Source of the DNA: Eriocheir sinensis
Taxonomy: Eukaryota > Arthropoda > Malacostraca > Decapoda > Varunidae
Direction: 5' to 3'
NCBI RefSeq assembly: GCF_024679095.1
Contig: NW_026112164.1
Coordinates: forward strand, 1 to 64,000
Length of the DNA stretch: 64,000 bases
Part shown: piece after piece, positions 10,866 through 25,045 of the stretch
Layout: the number at the start of each line of letters is the position of its first letter
Numbering within the stretch: position 1 is the first letter of the stretch
Notes under the pieces: model-generated
Databases searched by the model: none
What the model was told of the DNA's origin: nothing
Seen by the model: only the letters and a program-made list of their open reading frames with translations
Program-made: the position numbers and the translations under genes

Positions 10866-10945
10866 AAAACTTTCTTCTCATAAGGATCGAACCCCATTTT
10901 GCTTCCCCATCTCTTTCATAACATTTACCCGTTCGGTCATTTTTT
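10866..10945 (-). other. tRNA-like sequence (A/B-box relic)
   Basis: On the minus strand TGACCGAACGGG resembles an A box and GGGTTCGATCC, ~45 nt downstream, matches a B box. A clean cloverleaf is not apparent, so this is probably a tRNA-derived SINE head rather than a functional tRNA. Confidence 0.3.
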
Positions 10946-11036
10946 CCGACATACTCATAGAATAAGTTCCGCACAATGGCAATATAAATAAAAAAAGCTG
11001 CATGCTGAACTTTCATCAACATCAAATGAAACTCCT

Positions 11037-11600
11037 ATGATGTGAAAACTCAATGAATCAATGAAAGAAAAGAAAAAAAGAGAAAAAGCACTTGATGGCA
11101 GCCATTTTTTCGTGTGTTTGTGGGAGGAGAAGTGGTGGACAGACTTTTTGTGTGTTATTGATTTGCCTTTGAGCTGCTTCCTGTGATGCGAAAATAAACA
11201 GATAAATGGGAGAGAAAAAAAGGAGAGAAGCACATAATGGTGAGTGCTTTCTGATTGTGGGAGAAGAGGTTTAGTTATTTGGGGGTGTTATTGTGTTACC
11301 CTTGAGCTGCCTCCTGTGATGCGAAAATAATTAGATAAATGGGAGAAAAAAAATAGAAAAAGCACATTATGGTGACTGCTTTCTGATGGTGGGAGAAGTG
11401 GTTATCGTTTTTTGTGTGTGTGCTGTGTGTTAATGTTTGCCTGCTATGATGCGAAAATAAATATATAAATGGGAGAGAGAAAAACAAAGAAAAAAAAAAC
11501 ATGATGGTGAGTGTTTTCTGATTGTGGGAGAAGCGGTTGGTGTTTTTTTAGTGAGTGTGTTTTGTTTTGTCTTTGAGCCGCCTCCTGTGATGCCAATAAA
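11037..11600. repeat. Tandem array, ~4 units of 129-144 bp
   Basis: Units starting near 11,037, 11,181, 11,317, 11,446 and 11,587 share GATGCGAAAATAAACAGATA, GGGAGAGAAAAA, ATGGTGAGTGCTTTCTGAT and TTGAGCTGCCTCCTG. The last element is the reverse complement of the family B core, so the array seems to have grown from a family B copy. Confidence 0.75.
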
Positions 11601-11667
11601 TGAATAAATAATTAACAGTGCATATCCTTAACCCAGCAAGAGGACACTCGACTTATACATGACAACT

Positions 11668-11872
11668 CCTAGGCCGGTATTCTCAAACGCTTCTGTCTCT
11701 CATACCAACTTTTTCCACAGGGGTCAAAGCAGATCAGTCGGATTCTCATGAGTGTTTTTTTAGGTCCATAGTACAGATAGGAGGTCAGACTACCACCAGG
11801 GTCATTAAACTACCCCTGGCAATACCCACAACGCCTACGAAAGCTGTGTGTGTGTGTGTGTGAGTGTGTGTG

Positions 11873-11960
<88 letters not shown>
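11668..11960 (+). repeat. Family A repeat running into (TG)n and (GA)n
   Basis: A family A copy (CGGTATTCTCAAACGCTTC to CCTACGAAAGCTGTG) ends exactly where (TG)n begins at ~11,847, followed by ~85 bp of (GA)n. Confidence 0.7.
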
Positions 11961-11961
<1 letters not shown>

Positions 11962-12439
11962 AAATAAATAAATTCATAGATGGAGAGCAAGGCTGAAAGA
12001 AAGGGAGAAATAGAATGAAATAGAGAAGATAAAAATAAAGAGACAGACGACTAAAGAGAAGTGGGCCCCGATGCGAATGTTAGGAAACTCTAGCGGGCCG
12101 TCCTCGTGAGCGTCAGCACTCACTGGTGTTTTCTCTCGGCAGGTGTGTGGGTGCAATGTACACCTGAATGATGTTAATTGGTGAACAGATTCCTACCAAG
12201 TAAAATCAATCCATCATTCAATCAGAGAAGGAAAATATAATAAATAAGAAAAATTGGAATGAGAAAGAAAAGGGAAACGGATGCTGCGTCGCAAGCCGTC
12301 GCGAGGATTCCTTTGGATGCTTGTGCGCGTTTCCCAGGCCCGTCGGTCTTCCATCCCTGAACCGATAAACGCGGTGACCGGCGCCTTCACAGTAATTATG
12401 ATTAATTTTATAATCCAGTCTGGTAGTTTTAAGAAGCGA
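11961..12439. other. Intergenic DNA, nothing recognised
   Basis: AT-rich to 12,270, then mixed sequence. No convincing frame or repeat. Confidence 0.4.
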
Positions 12440-12602
12440 GTTCTTGCATCCTCGCCTCGGCGGGGGTGTGGAGCGCCAGCGAGCCCAAGGTCTCCCTGGC
12501 GAGCATGGCAGGACTGGAGGGCTCCAGGCAGGGCTCCTCGGCGTCCCTCGGGGCCCCGACGGAGGTGCCGGAGATCTTCCGGCTACAAACCCGGGCAGGT
12601 GG
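12440..12602 (+). other. Possible coding exon (GC3-rich) at the edge of the satellite
   Basis: In the frame reading SEPKVSLASMAGLEG, about 40 consecutive codons almost all end in G or C, unlike the surrounding AT-rich DNA. That is how exons of GC3-biased genes look. The segment ends in CCCGGGCAG|GTGGAG, a good splice-donor match, and TTTTAAG at ~12,428-12,434 is a weak acceptor candidate. No domain is recognised. It could equally be a chance GC-rich stretch. Confidence 0.25.
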
Positions 12603-14735
12603 AGCTCGTTAGCCGTGGTAGGCAATTCACCTAGGAGAGCAAACTCTATACAAACCCGGGCAGGTGGAGGTCGTTAGCCGTGGTAGGCAATTTACCTAGG
12701 AGAGCAAACTCTATACAAACCCGGGCAGGTGGAGGTCGTTAGCCGTGGTAGGCAATTCACCTAGGAGAGCAAACTCTATACAAACCCGGGCAGGTGGAGG
12801 TCATTAGCCGTGGTAGGCAATTCACCTAGGAGAGCAAACTCTATACAAACCCGGGCAGGTGAGGCTCGTTAGCCGTGGGAGGCAATTCACCTAGGAGAGT
12901 AAACTCTATACAAACCCGGGCAGGTGAGGCTCGTTAGCCGTGGGAGGCAATTCACCTAGGAGAGCAAACTCTATACAAACCCGGGCAGGTGGAGCTCGTT
13001 AGCCGTGGGAGGCAATTCACCTAGGAGAGCAAACTCCGAACAATAAACCCGGGCAGGTGGAGGTCGTTAGCCGTGGGAGGCAATTCTCCTAGGAGAGCAA
13101 ACTCCGAACAATAAACCCGGGCAGGTGGAGGTCGTTAGCCGTGGGAGGCAATTCACCTAGGAGAGCAAACTCTAAACAAACCCGGGCAGGTGGAGGTCGT
13201 TAGCCGTGGGAGGCAACTCACCTAGGAGAGCAAACTCTAAGCAAACCCGGGCAGGTGGAGGTCGTTAGCCGTGGGAGGCAATTCACCTAGGAGAGCAAAC
13301 TCTAAGCAAACCCGGGCAGGTGGAGCTCGTTAGCCGTGGGAGGCAATTCACCTAGGAGAGCAAACTCTAAGCAAACCCGGGCAGGTGAGGCTCGTTAGCC
13401 GTGGGAGGCAATTCACCTAGGAGAGCAAACTCTAAACAAACCCGGGCAGGTGAGGCTCGTTAGCCGTGGGAGGCAATTCACCTAGGAGAGCAAACTCTAA
13501 ACAAACCCGGGCAGGTGGAGGTCGTTAGCCGTGGGAGGCAATTCACCTAGGAGAGCAAACTCTAAGCAAACCCGGGCAGGTGGAGCTCGTTAGCCGTGGG
13601 AGGCAATTCACCTAGGAGAGAAAACTCTATACAAACCCGGGCAGGTGAGGCTCGTTAGCCGTGGGAGGCAATTCACCTAGGAGAGCAAACTCTAAACTAA
13701 CCCGGGCAGGTGAGGCTCGTTAGCCGTGGGAGGCAATACACCTAGGAGAGCAAACTCCGAACAACAAACCCGGGCAGGTGGAGCTCGTCAGCCGTGGTAG
13801 GCAATCTTCCTAGGAGAGCAAACTTCGAACAACAAACCCGGGCAGGTGGAGCTCGTCAGCCGTGGTAGGCAATCTTCCTAGGAGAGCAAACTTCGAACAA
13901 TTAACCCGGGCAGGTGGAGGTCGTTAGCCGTGGTAGGTAATTCACCTAGGAGAGCAAACTCTAAACAAACCCGGGCAGGTGGAGCTCGTCAGCCGTGGTA
14001 GGCAATCTGCCTAGGAGAGCAAACTCCGAACAATAAACCCGGGCAGGTGGAGCTCGTCAGCCGTGGTAGGCAATCTGCCTAGGAGAGCAAACTCCGAGCA
14101 ATAAACCCGTGCAGGTGGAGCTCGTCAGCCGTGGTAGGCAGTCTGTCTAGGAGAGCAAACTCCGAACAATAAACCCGGGCAGGTGGAGCTCGTCAGCCGT
14201 GGTAGGCAGTCTGCCTAGGAGAGCAAACTCCGAACAATAAACCCGGGCAGGTGGAGCTCGTCAGCCGTGGTAGGCAGTCTGCCTAGGAGAGCAAACTCCG
14301 AACAATAAACCCGGGCAGGTGGAGCTCGTCAGCCGTGGTAGGCAGTCTGCCTAGGAGAGCAAACTCCGAATAATAAACCCGGGCAGGTGGAGCTCGCCAG
14401 CCGTGGTAGGCAGTCTGCCTAGGAGAGCAAACTCCGAACAAAAAACCCGGGCAGGTGGAGCTCGTCAGCCGTGGTAGGCAGTCTGCCTAGGAGAGCAAAC
14501 TCCGAACAATAAACCCGGGCAGGTGGAGCTCGTCAGCCGTGGTAGGCAGTATGCCTAGGAGAGCAAACTCCGAACAATAAACCCGGGCAGGTGGAGCTCG
14601 TCAGCCGTGGTAGGCAGTCTGCCTAGGAGAGCAAACTCTAAACAAACCCAGGCAGGTGGAGGTCGTCAGACGTGGTAGGCAGTCTGCCTAGGAGAGCAAA
14701 CTCTAAATAAACCCGGGCTTGTGGTGCTCGTTATA
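12584..14735. repeat. Minisatellite/satellite array, ~33 units of ~65 bp
   Basis: Each unit reads ACAAACCCGGGCAGGTGGAG, (C/G)TCGT(T/C)AGCCGTGG, (T/G)AGGCA, a variable centre, CCTAGGAGAGCAAACTC. Early units (12.6-13.7 kb) carry CAATTCAC in the centre and a TATACAAA or TAAACAAA junction. Late units (13.75-14.7 kb) carry CAGTCTG and a CCGAACAATAAA junction. In late units the centre TAGGCAGTCTGCCTA is a perfect 7-bp-arm palindrome; in early units it is imperfect. Unrelated to CRISPR: there are no unique spacers. Confidence 0.95.
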
Positions 14736-14756
14736 CTGTCGTAGACAATCCACGCG

Positions 14757-15715
14757 ATGGGAACACCTAAGAAAAGGAAAATAAAAAAGAACACCAGAAA
14801 AATGGAAAATACAGAAACGAAACATCAAGAAAAGAAACAAAAAGGTCATCCACCTTTAGGCCCTAACATCGCCAAAATTATGGGTGGGTCTCTTCTGGGG
14901 AGAAAGCGGCTCATCCAGACCAAAGAACATCAACAAAAGGATGATATGAATAAATGAACATAAAAAACATAAAGACAAACACTTCAAGGAAAGAAAAATA
15001 TAACAAACATCACCCACCTTCCGGCCCTGACTAACATCACCAAAATTATGGGTGGGTCTCTTCTGGGGAGAAAGCGGCTCACCCAGACCAAAGAACATCA
15101 ACAAGGGATGATATAGAAAAGAACACCAAAAAATATGGAAAAAGAAAAGAAAAAAACATCGAAAAAGAAAAGCAACATAAATAAATGAGCAACATCAAGA
15201 AAAGAGAAATACAAAGAAACATCATCCACCTTTCGGCCCCAAACAACATCACCAAAATTATGGATGGGTCTCTTCTGGGAGGAAAGCGGCTCATCCAGAC
15301 CAAGGAACATCAACAAAAGGATGATAGGAAAAAAATAACAACAAAAAGCATCAAAAAGAAGTAAAAAGAAAAAGAACAGGAAAACATCGAACAAGAAAAC
15401 AAAAGCAATAAAAAGAACGAAAAACACGACATTAAGAAAATAAAATAAAACAAACATCATCCACCTTTCGGCCCTAACAACATCTCCAAAATTATGGGCG
15501 GGTCTCTTCTGGGAGGAAAGCGGCTCACCCAGACCAACGAACATCAACAAAAGGATGATAGGAAAAAAGAACACCAAAAAAGAACATCAAAAAAGAAAAC
15601 CAACAGCAAGAAAACTCAAAGGAAAAAAAGAAAGAAAAAGAAAAGAAAAAGAAAACAAATAGAAAAAAAGAAAAGAAAGAAAGAAAAGGAAAAAGAAAAA
15701 ACAAAATAATTAAAA
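14757..15715. repeat. Four copies of a ~110-bp block in A-rich spacers
   Basis: CATCCACCTTTCGGCCCTAA, AAAATTATGGGTGGGTCTCT, GAAAGCGGCTCA and CAGACCAAAGAACATCAACA occur in order at ~14,846, 15,010, 15,222 and 15,458, separated by AAAAAGAACATCAA-type sequence of varying length. Reverse-strand frames across it are repeat artefacts. Confidence 0.8.
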
Positions 15716-16029
15716 ATAAATAAACAAAATAATATAAATAAATAAATAAATAAATACAGAATATAGTAAAGTTAACTAACTGACTCTAACTGCTTAACTA
15801 ACTATCAAACTATCTGTTTAACTAACCTACCTAACTAACGGTAATACAGCTGTTTGACTACCCATTAACAAACAAACTAACAAACCACTTAACGATCTAA
15901 CATGGATAGTGAGGTAAGGTGGGATTAGACTTACAGGAGCTGCCTTGTATAGACTAACCGGCCTCTTGCAGACTCCTTACGTTCTTATGTTCTTTTACGT
16001 TTAAGAATATGGCCCTTAAACCCCATTCA
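15716..16029. other. Low-complexity AT/TAAC DNA plus a dispersed element
   Basis: AAATA repeats, then ACTAACTAAC-type DNA, then GAGCTGCCTTGTATA..CCTCTTGCAGACTCCTT at 15,930-15,980, a dispersed element also seen upstream of the 9.67 kb family A copy. Ends with TTTAAGAATATGGCC, a family A-type terminus. Confidence 0.55.
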
Positions 16030-16500
16030 CACCTGTACTAATACCTGACTGGTTGGGTGACTCTTCTACCTCTGCCTGCCTCCCCTCCTGCTACTGTCTC
16101 CGCTATCAGCACACAATCTACGCTCCCCCATAAAACCCATACCTAACCTAACCTAACCTTCTGTATACCCCCTTCATACCTGTGCTAATACCTGGCTGGT
16201 TGGGTGACTCCTTCTACCTCTGCCTGCCTCCCCTCCTGTTACTCTCTCCGCTATAGGCACAAATCTTCCCTCCCCCATAAAACCCACACCTAACCTAACC
16301 TAACCTTTCTGTATACCCCCATTCACACCTGTACTAATACCTGGCTGGTTGGGTGACTTCTACATCTGCCTGCCTCCTCCTGTTACTATGTCCGCTATCA
16401 GCACACAATCTTCCCTCAATCATAAAACCCACACCTAACCTTCCTAACCTAACCTTACTGTATACCCCTTCATACCTGTGCTAATACATGACTGGCTCAC
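16030..16500. repeat. Three ~150-bp tandem units with CCTAA motifs
   Basis: Units start near 16,030, 16,170 and 16,318 with ATACCTGGCTGGTTGGGTGA and end with CACACCTAACCTAACCTAAC. CCTAA is the complement of the arthropod telomere repeat TTAGG. Confidence 0.8.
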
Positions 16501-16527
16501 TTCCCTACATTCAACCACTAACACCTC

Positions 16528-17000
16528 CCCCCCCCCCCACACACACACACACGCATAAAACTATCAAACCCTTATTTAAAACAATATATCAAACACTCAC
16601 AAGAAAAGACACCGGGACGCAACACTGTATAAGGCAAAGATGATGGTGGGAAGAGGGGTGAAGGGGGGGGAGGTCACACGATAACCTACGCATTACCCCT
16701 GCGCGCTCCTCCGTCCCCTTGGCCCGTGACCCCGCGCAGGTAACAGCAGACCCCCTCAGCCGGCGACACAGGACCGATTGTGGCACGCAGGTTACCTCAG
16801 TTTACCTTTCCCAGGCATATCCATTTCACTGACCCACGCGTGAGGAGGAGGAGGAGGATAAAATAGCAAAGGAAAAAGACGACGAGGTTGAGGTCAAGAA
16901 AGGGGAGGTAGCGAGAGGGAGGAAAAGGAGGAGGAGGAGGAGGAGGAGGAGGAGAAACCCAACGTGGCGGGTGAGGTAGTGTAGGCTGCGGGGTCAACTA
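16528..17000. other. C-run, (AC)n, (GGA)n; no gene
   Basis: CCCCCCCC(AC)n at ~16,528-16,553 and GGA repeats at 16,840-16,955. The rest is GC-moderate with no supported frame. Confidence 0.6.
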
Positions 17001-17011
17001 AGCTCCACACA

Positions 17012-17168
17012 ATTATCCCCTATTTTCAAGAGTAAAAAAAAAAGTCCTTGAATTGGATTTTCAAAGCGTTTCCATGACTGTTGAAGGTTTGTAGAAAAGA
17101 TATATGAAGAGATAGTGATGTTTCATAAAGTAGATTATGAGATACTGGCACGGACCTAAAACGAATCA
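17012..17168 (-). repeat. Family D repeat, copy 2
   Basis: Reverse complement of 9,872-10,032 over ~155 bp (AAAGTCCTTGAATTGGATTT to GGCACGGACCTAAAACGAAT). A family A-type terminus (TTTTTAAGAATATGGCCCC) follows. Confidence 0.75.
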
Positions 17169-17384
17169 TTACCTCGAAATTTTTAAGAATATGGCCCCTT
17201 ATGTTCTTACGAGTATAGAGGTTTTGCAGTGACGTCACGAAATAGCGTCGTCTGCACCTTGTGCGTCGTCTGCAGACCCGCTGGTGGTCACCTCCCCAGC
17301 AGAGTGAGCAGACGGACCACGTGTGCCCCCTCCCTAAGTCACTACCCGCGGGCAACTGGCAGGACCTGCAGCATCATTTGTGTT

Positions 17385-18312
17385 AAGTGATTACGCGAGA
17401 TCGCTTGAGAATGCTGCGAAGCTAAGATACATCGAACAAATCAGTGCTTTTGTGGTTCATGAAGTGTGATTCCAGAAGTGGCTCGGCGAGTGTTAATGCC
17501 TTCACCTGGTAATAATCGTGTAATAATTCTCTCAAATACGGTGGACGGCCAGTAATCAAAGCTTGGTGTGTCAAAACACATAACTTAAATACTATCCTTG
17601 CTTTTATTGGTAACCAGTGGAGCTCTATCAGAACAGGAGTAATTCTCTCTCGTGGTAGAGTTCCTTGATTAATCTCGCTGCTCTATTTAAGACCATCTGT
17701 AATTTCCTTAATTGGAGCTTTGGCAGGTTATAGTGGATTGAGTTGCAATAATCCACTCTTGATATGATATTGTTAATCAACAATTTCTTGATAGAATCTT
17801 CATCCAGGTATTTCTTGATAAAAGCAATATTTCTAAGGTGATATCCGGCAATCCTTACGACATTATTTATCTGACATTTCAGTGTCAAATTGGAATCCAA
17901 CAACACTCCCAAGTCACGAACACTTTCAACAATATGAATTTCATTACCACCTATAATCATGTTACCGTCACCAAAATAACGTAGTGTCCTTCTTCCCCAC
18001 AAGCATGAATTCAGTCTTATCATCGTTTAATTTCAATTGCTTATAATGCATCCAATCCTTGACTGATTTAATAACACTATTGATCTTAGCACTTGTATTT
18101 TCAATATCAGTGATGGAAAAGTAGAACTGGGTGTCATCAGCAAATAACTTGAATCCTACACCATGTTGTTGTAGTATCCTGGAGAAACTAATCGTGTATA
18201 TACAACATAAAATAGGTCCCAGCACACTTCCTTGTGGAGCTCCTCTTGTCAGAGCTTCATGTGAAGAAAAACAATTTCCAATTTGCACACAATAACTTCT
18301 GGTTTGTAAATA
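17385..18312 (-). pseudogene. CR1/L2-like LINE, 3' half of the reverse transcriptase ORF
   Basis: On the minus strand, 18,312 to ~17,632 is one frame in two overlapping pieces. It contains RGAPQGSVLGP (RT block 4), FADDTQ (catalytic block 5, FADD form) and LKLNDDKTEF (block 6), then the thumb region. A frame change near 17,632 precedes a typical CR1/L2 tail with LHWLPIKARI and PPYLRELL, to ~17,390. It starts abruptly at 18,312, one codon inside the sequence that continues at 31,743, so it is the 3' half of the LINE whose 5' half is at 31,743-33,037. Confidence 0.8.
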
Positions 18313-18790
18313 CCCGGCCGGCAGTGGACGAGTATAGACGTGAAGCAGACTTATCGTTTTGTCTGTTTTGCGTCCACAAGTGTCCGCTTTGATTGTTTAA
18401 ATTCCTGTTGTTAGATATTTGCTTTTAATTTTTGAATGTTGGTCGCCTGAGATATGATTGCAATTAATATGGACCCGTACGCAGAAGTTTCTAACATGCC
18501 GGACGCGTATCGGACTAGTATCATTTCGTCTATTTTGGGTCCACAAGTGTCCGCTTCGCTGTTTATTATTCCTATGCTGTTAATTTTTAAATGCGAGTCG
18601 CCTGATTTATAATTCCAATTATATTGTACATATGTACATCAGTAATTAATTGCATGCAGAACTTTCAGACATGCCGTAAGCGTAACGGACTAGTACGGAC
18701 GATATGATCGATCGAGTTACAAAAATCCGTTTGAGGCCGCGTAACGGACTAGTGCGGACGAGTTACAAATAATTTGTTAAATTGTCACCA
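18313..18790. repeat. Left subterminal repeats of the 13.4 kb element
   Basis: Two diverged ~175-bp direct repeats (from ~18,325 and ~18,501) share GTCCACAAGTGTCCGCTT, TCGCCTGA and AGACATGCC-like segments. They are followed by two short copies of GTAACGGACTAGT(A/G)CGGACG at ~18,682 and ~18,740. Repeated CGGAC/GTCCG motifs inside the ends are typical of transposase-binding subterminal regions. Confidence 0.6.
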
Positions 18791-18894
18791 CGACTCAGTG
18801 ATCTTTGCGCTGTAGACTTAACTCGAATGACTGACATGTCTTGGTTGATAGAAATCTATACCCTTAACCTAACTTAAACCTAATAAAGACATAC

Positions 18895-18968
18895 CGGGCC
18901 CAACGGGGTTCGAATCGTCTTCCCTGAGGACTCCGGATCAACAGCGCGCCTTAGCTCACTGAGCCATG
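18895..18968 (-). other. tRNA-like sequence with A and B boxes
   Basis: On the minus strand ATGGCTCAGTGAGCTAAGG resembles an A box with D-loop and GATTCGAACCCC matches a B box about 50 nt later. The arm between them is long (class II-like). An intact acceptor stem is not seen, so a tRNA-derived SINE head or tRNA pseudogene is more likely than a working tRNA. Confidence 0.4.
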
Positions 18969-18969
18969 G

Positions 18970-19920
18970 TGACAACGTGTACAAGAAGCCTTTCGACCGT
19001 TCACGTTCCAATCATTTTATGTTTTCTTTCACAACCGGTTAAGTTAGAGAAGCTAATAAATGATGTTTATTGTACAAATAGATAGATAGACAGATAGATA
19101 TATAGATATATCAAATCATATTCACATTCATTCATTCATATCACAAGTGTAATAGCATAAATTAGTGGATGTTCATTTATAGTATTTTCCTTTTTAATTA
19201 ATAGCACTGCATGTATTACCCCCCTGGCTTCCAGGTAGCTATACGTACGTGTACAATTAAACATATTGATGGCTATAGATGCCGAGTATATATATGTCCC
19301 CAGCACATTTGCACTTTTATATATATATACATAGACTTCACAATCTCTTGACGGGAAACGGGGCGCGGGGCCGATTCGCAGGGGGCCGATTTTCAAAAAT
19401 TTAAAATTTAAATATTTTCAAAACCAAAGCAGCTAGCGACCTGAAACTAAAACAGGCACCTCCCTTAGGCATATATGAGTCTCCATGAGCAGCGGTATCA
19501 AAAAATTCAAAGTCGTTCCCTAATAAAATCCCGATTAATTGTTTTTTATATAAGTATAACAAAACTTAAAAAGGCTATAAAATCCTCAGATTTTACGCTA
19601 GATGCACAAACATCACCAAATGCAGAGATAATCACTTATATTTTCAGAATCAATAGCAATATTTAGCATATCTTATAAGTTTTTGCCCGAAATAGCTACT
19701 TATTTTTTTAACATCTAATAAATCACTTAATTTTCACATTAGAAACTTAATGCTTGAGGAAAGCATGCAGAAACATCTTAATTTTACTCAACAAAAGCAA
19801 AATTTTCATTTTTCTATATACAATCACAACTTATTTTGGTTGAATTCCGATGTCACTATTGCCGCAGCACGTCTTGCCGGCTATCTGGCCCTCGTCCCTG
19901 AACAATCACTTTAGCCTTTT
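18970..19920. other. AT-rich spacer inside the 13.4 kb element
   Basis: (GATA)/(TATA) runs at ~19,080-19,110 and 19,310-19,330. Otherwise AT-rich with stop codons in all frames. Nothing recognised. Confidence 0.5.
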
Positions 19921-19923
19921 GGC

Positions 19924-21014
19924 CTATGACTTGTGGGCCCCGGTCAGTTTCCTGGACTTGTACACGTCCCTGTTCCTCGCCGTCTCCTTCCTGCCCTCCT
20001 CGATACTGCTCCTCTTCCTGCCGGTCGGCTGCTTCAAGGCCTTGTTCTTCCTCGCTTCTGAGGTCACGTCCTTGGAGAAATTAGCACCGAAACAGTTGAA
20101 GAGGGACCTGCTGATGTGCAGCAAGATGGTGTTGGCCAGGTTGTGCCCCTCCTGGCACCTGTACCCCTGCAAGGTCGGGTCTGAGGCCGCCAGGAACTCC
20201 AGGAGGTGCCTGAACCCGTCCCTGTGGCGCATGGCAAGGAACCTCAACCTGCGCTCCTTCTTGTCCTCCCTGCACATCAGGGAGTCCCACAGCGACATCC
20301 CGAAGGACGCCATGTGGGCCATTGGGAGATGGCCGCTTCAGGACCGCCCGGCCGTCTCCATCTCTCCCCTGTCGACCAGCTCGACCAGGGCGTCGAACAT
20401 CACAGAGGGCGGGTCGCCCCTCTCGAGCTCCACGGTAATCTTCATCTCCTCCTGCTGGGCAAGCTCCTGCTTGCAGCACTCAGCCACAGAGGAGTTGGCC
20501 TGGACCTTCCTGGCCAGGTAGCCGGCGTAGTTGCCGACCGCGGCGAGGAGCAACTCGTCCGTCGGCGGGTCCGGCTGGTCGTCGGCCAGCTCCCTGGCAA
20601 GCTGGGCCAAGATCACCTCGTCGTCCTCCTTCTCCTCTGCCTTGGCCCGGTCCAGGTCGGCCTGCACGTCCCCGGGAAGAACCCGACGAGCTTCAGCAAA
20701 TGCAGGCGTTGGGCCAACCTGTTGCTCACCATGAAGTTCTGCACGCTCGTCCAGTAGTTGGCGCCGCACATGGTGCGGCGCTTGCCAGAGTGCTCAGTCG
20801 GGTCAGAGTTGGCCTTCCCCATGCACACATACTCGACCCCGTAGGACGTAGTGAACAGCCCCCTCACTACCACACTGCACTGAACACACCACTGCACTGC
20901 ACACAACACTGAGTCACTGCACTGATGGCGTAGTACGGCTCCTCCACAGTTTACTCCACGGGGTCGCGGCGTCCTCATATCTTGTGTCTCCTCCGTCACT
21001 TCCACTCGATCCAC
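19924..21014 (-). pseudogene. Broken GC3-rich ORF, possibly transposase C-terminal region
   Basis: Between 21,014 and 19,924 on the minus strand, codons end strongly in G/C while the flanks are AT-rich, a clear coding signature. The first part (with NYWTSVQNFMVSN) shifts frame near 20,680 at a CCCCGGG run. A long acidic/Leu-rich section follows (AQLARELADDQ, NYAGYLARKVQ, a Cys pair), then one in-frame TGA at 20,338-20,340. The same frame then continues to a Lys/Arg-rich end at 19,924, with C..GH and LFNCFGANF motifs. The GY.A.K...C pattern recalls THAP9/P-element-like transposase C-termini, but I cannot assign it firmly. It lies opposite in orientation to the other genes of the element. Confidence 0.45.
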
Positions 21015-21600
21015 TGCCTTCTGTGTCTTCTTGTATCGTCCTCTGGATCCTTGCAGTTGTGGGGAAGGGTACAGAGACGATGAATAACTGTAGGTCCTTT
21101 ACTTGGAGAGTAAACAGAGGCAGGACAGCGATAATCCTTTACAGAGGGGTAGTGCCCAGCTGACTGCGTGCCTAAGGCGAGTTAGGCGACGCGGGAACTG
21201 AGCTGAGTTGCCATGTAGGCACTAACTAAACGTACATTTCTTGTTTCCTAATACGTAAAACTGTGGACTTCACTATCCTACAGTTATCATTCATTTTACG
21301 TAAAGATTTCAACCTAAAGTTACGCAAATTTGCCATTTTTTACACAACGTTTTCAAATGTCTCTCATGGTGCTATTTTATATAAGTTACCTTGAATCCTC
21401 GACCAAATCACTCTAGAGACACTCCTGCCTGCTTGTATGCACTAAAACTTGAAGATTTCGTCCTGTTTCCACTTAAATTCGGAGTAAGAACGCAGAGTGT
21501 GTTTGAGTTGTCGCAGTGAAAGTCGCCATAACAATCGGCCCCTTACGCGAAGCCAGCGCGCCAAGACTGAAGAGATCTCCCGACAACTAGGTGTGAACTT
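21015..21600. other. Intergenic DNA inside the element, nothing recognised
   Basis: Mixed then AT-rich sequence without a supported frame. It ends at the (AT)n tract. Confidence 0.4.
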
Positions 21601-21601
21601 A

Positions 21602-21934
<333 letters not shown>

Positions 21935-22284
21935 GCATTAATTGTGTTACTTAATTCATTGTTCCAGTCACCCTATTAATCGATCGTCCTCTCATAGCCT
22001 TCTAGTTACTCATGTTTTCTATGTAACCCAATTATAGGGCCAACTCTTGAAGACTACGGTCGTTATTGCGCAGCCATTAATATTCTGGGTTTGACTGATA
22101 ATTACGCTCGCATTTAAAATCTTTACTAACCAGTAAAAACTCTCGAAAATAATTTCATTGTATTTCCCAAGCAGAGTTACACATCGGGTTAAGAAGTAAT
22201 TCAATCATACGTGATGGGGCGGCCTTAATAAATAAATGCAATTTTAATATACGACTTAGTATTATCTCAGTACATGGCGCCTCG

Positions 22285-25045
<2,761 letters not shown>

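Noticed and set aside
10729..11025. Reverse frame of 98 codons near 10.9 kb as a gene
   Set aside because: Ser/Phe-rich from a GGA tract and overlapping a tRNA-like relic; no domain.
12584..14735. CRISPR array
   Set aside because: Whole ~65-bp units repeat without unique spacers, and the genome is clearly eukaryotic.
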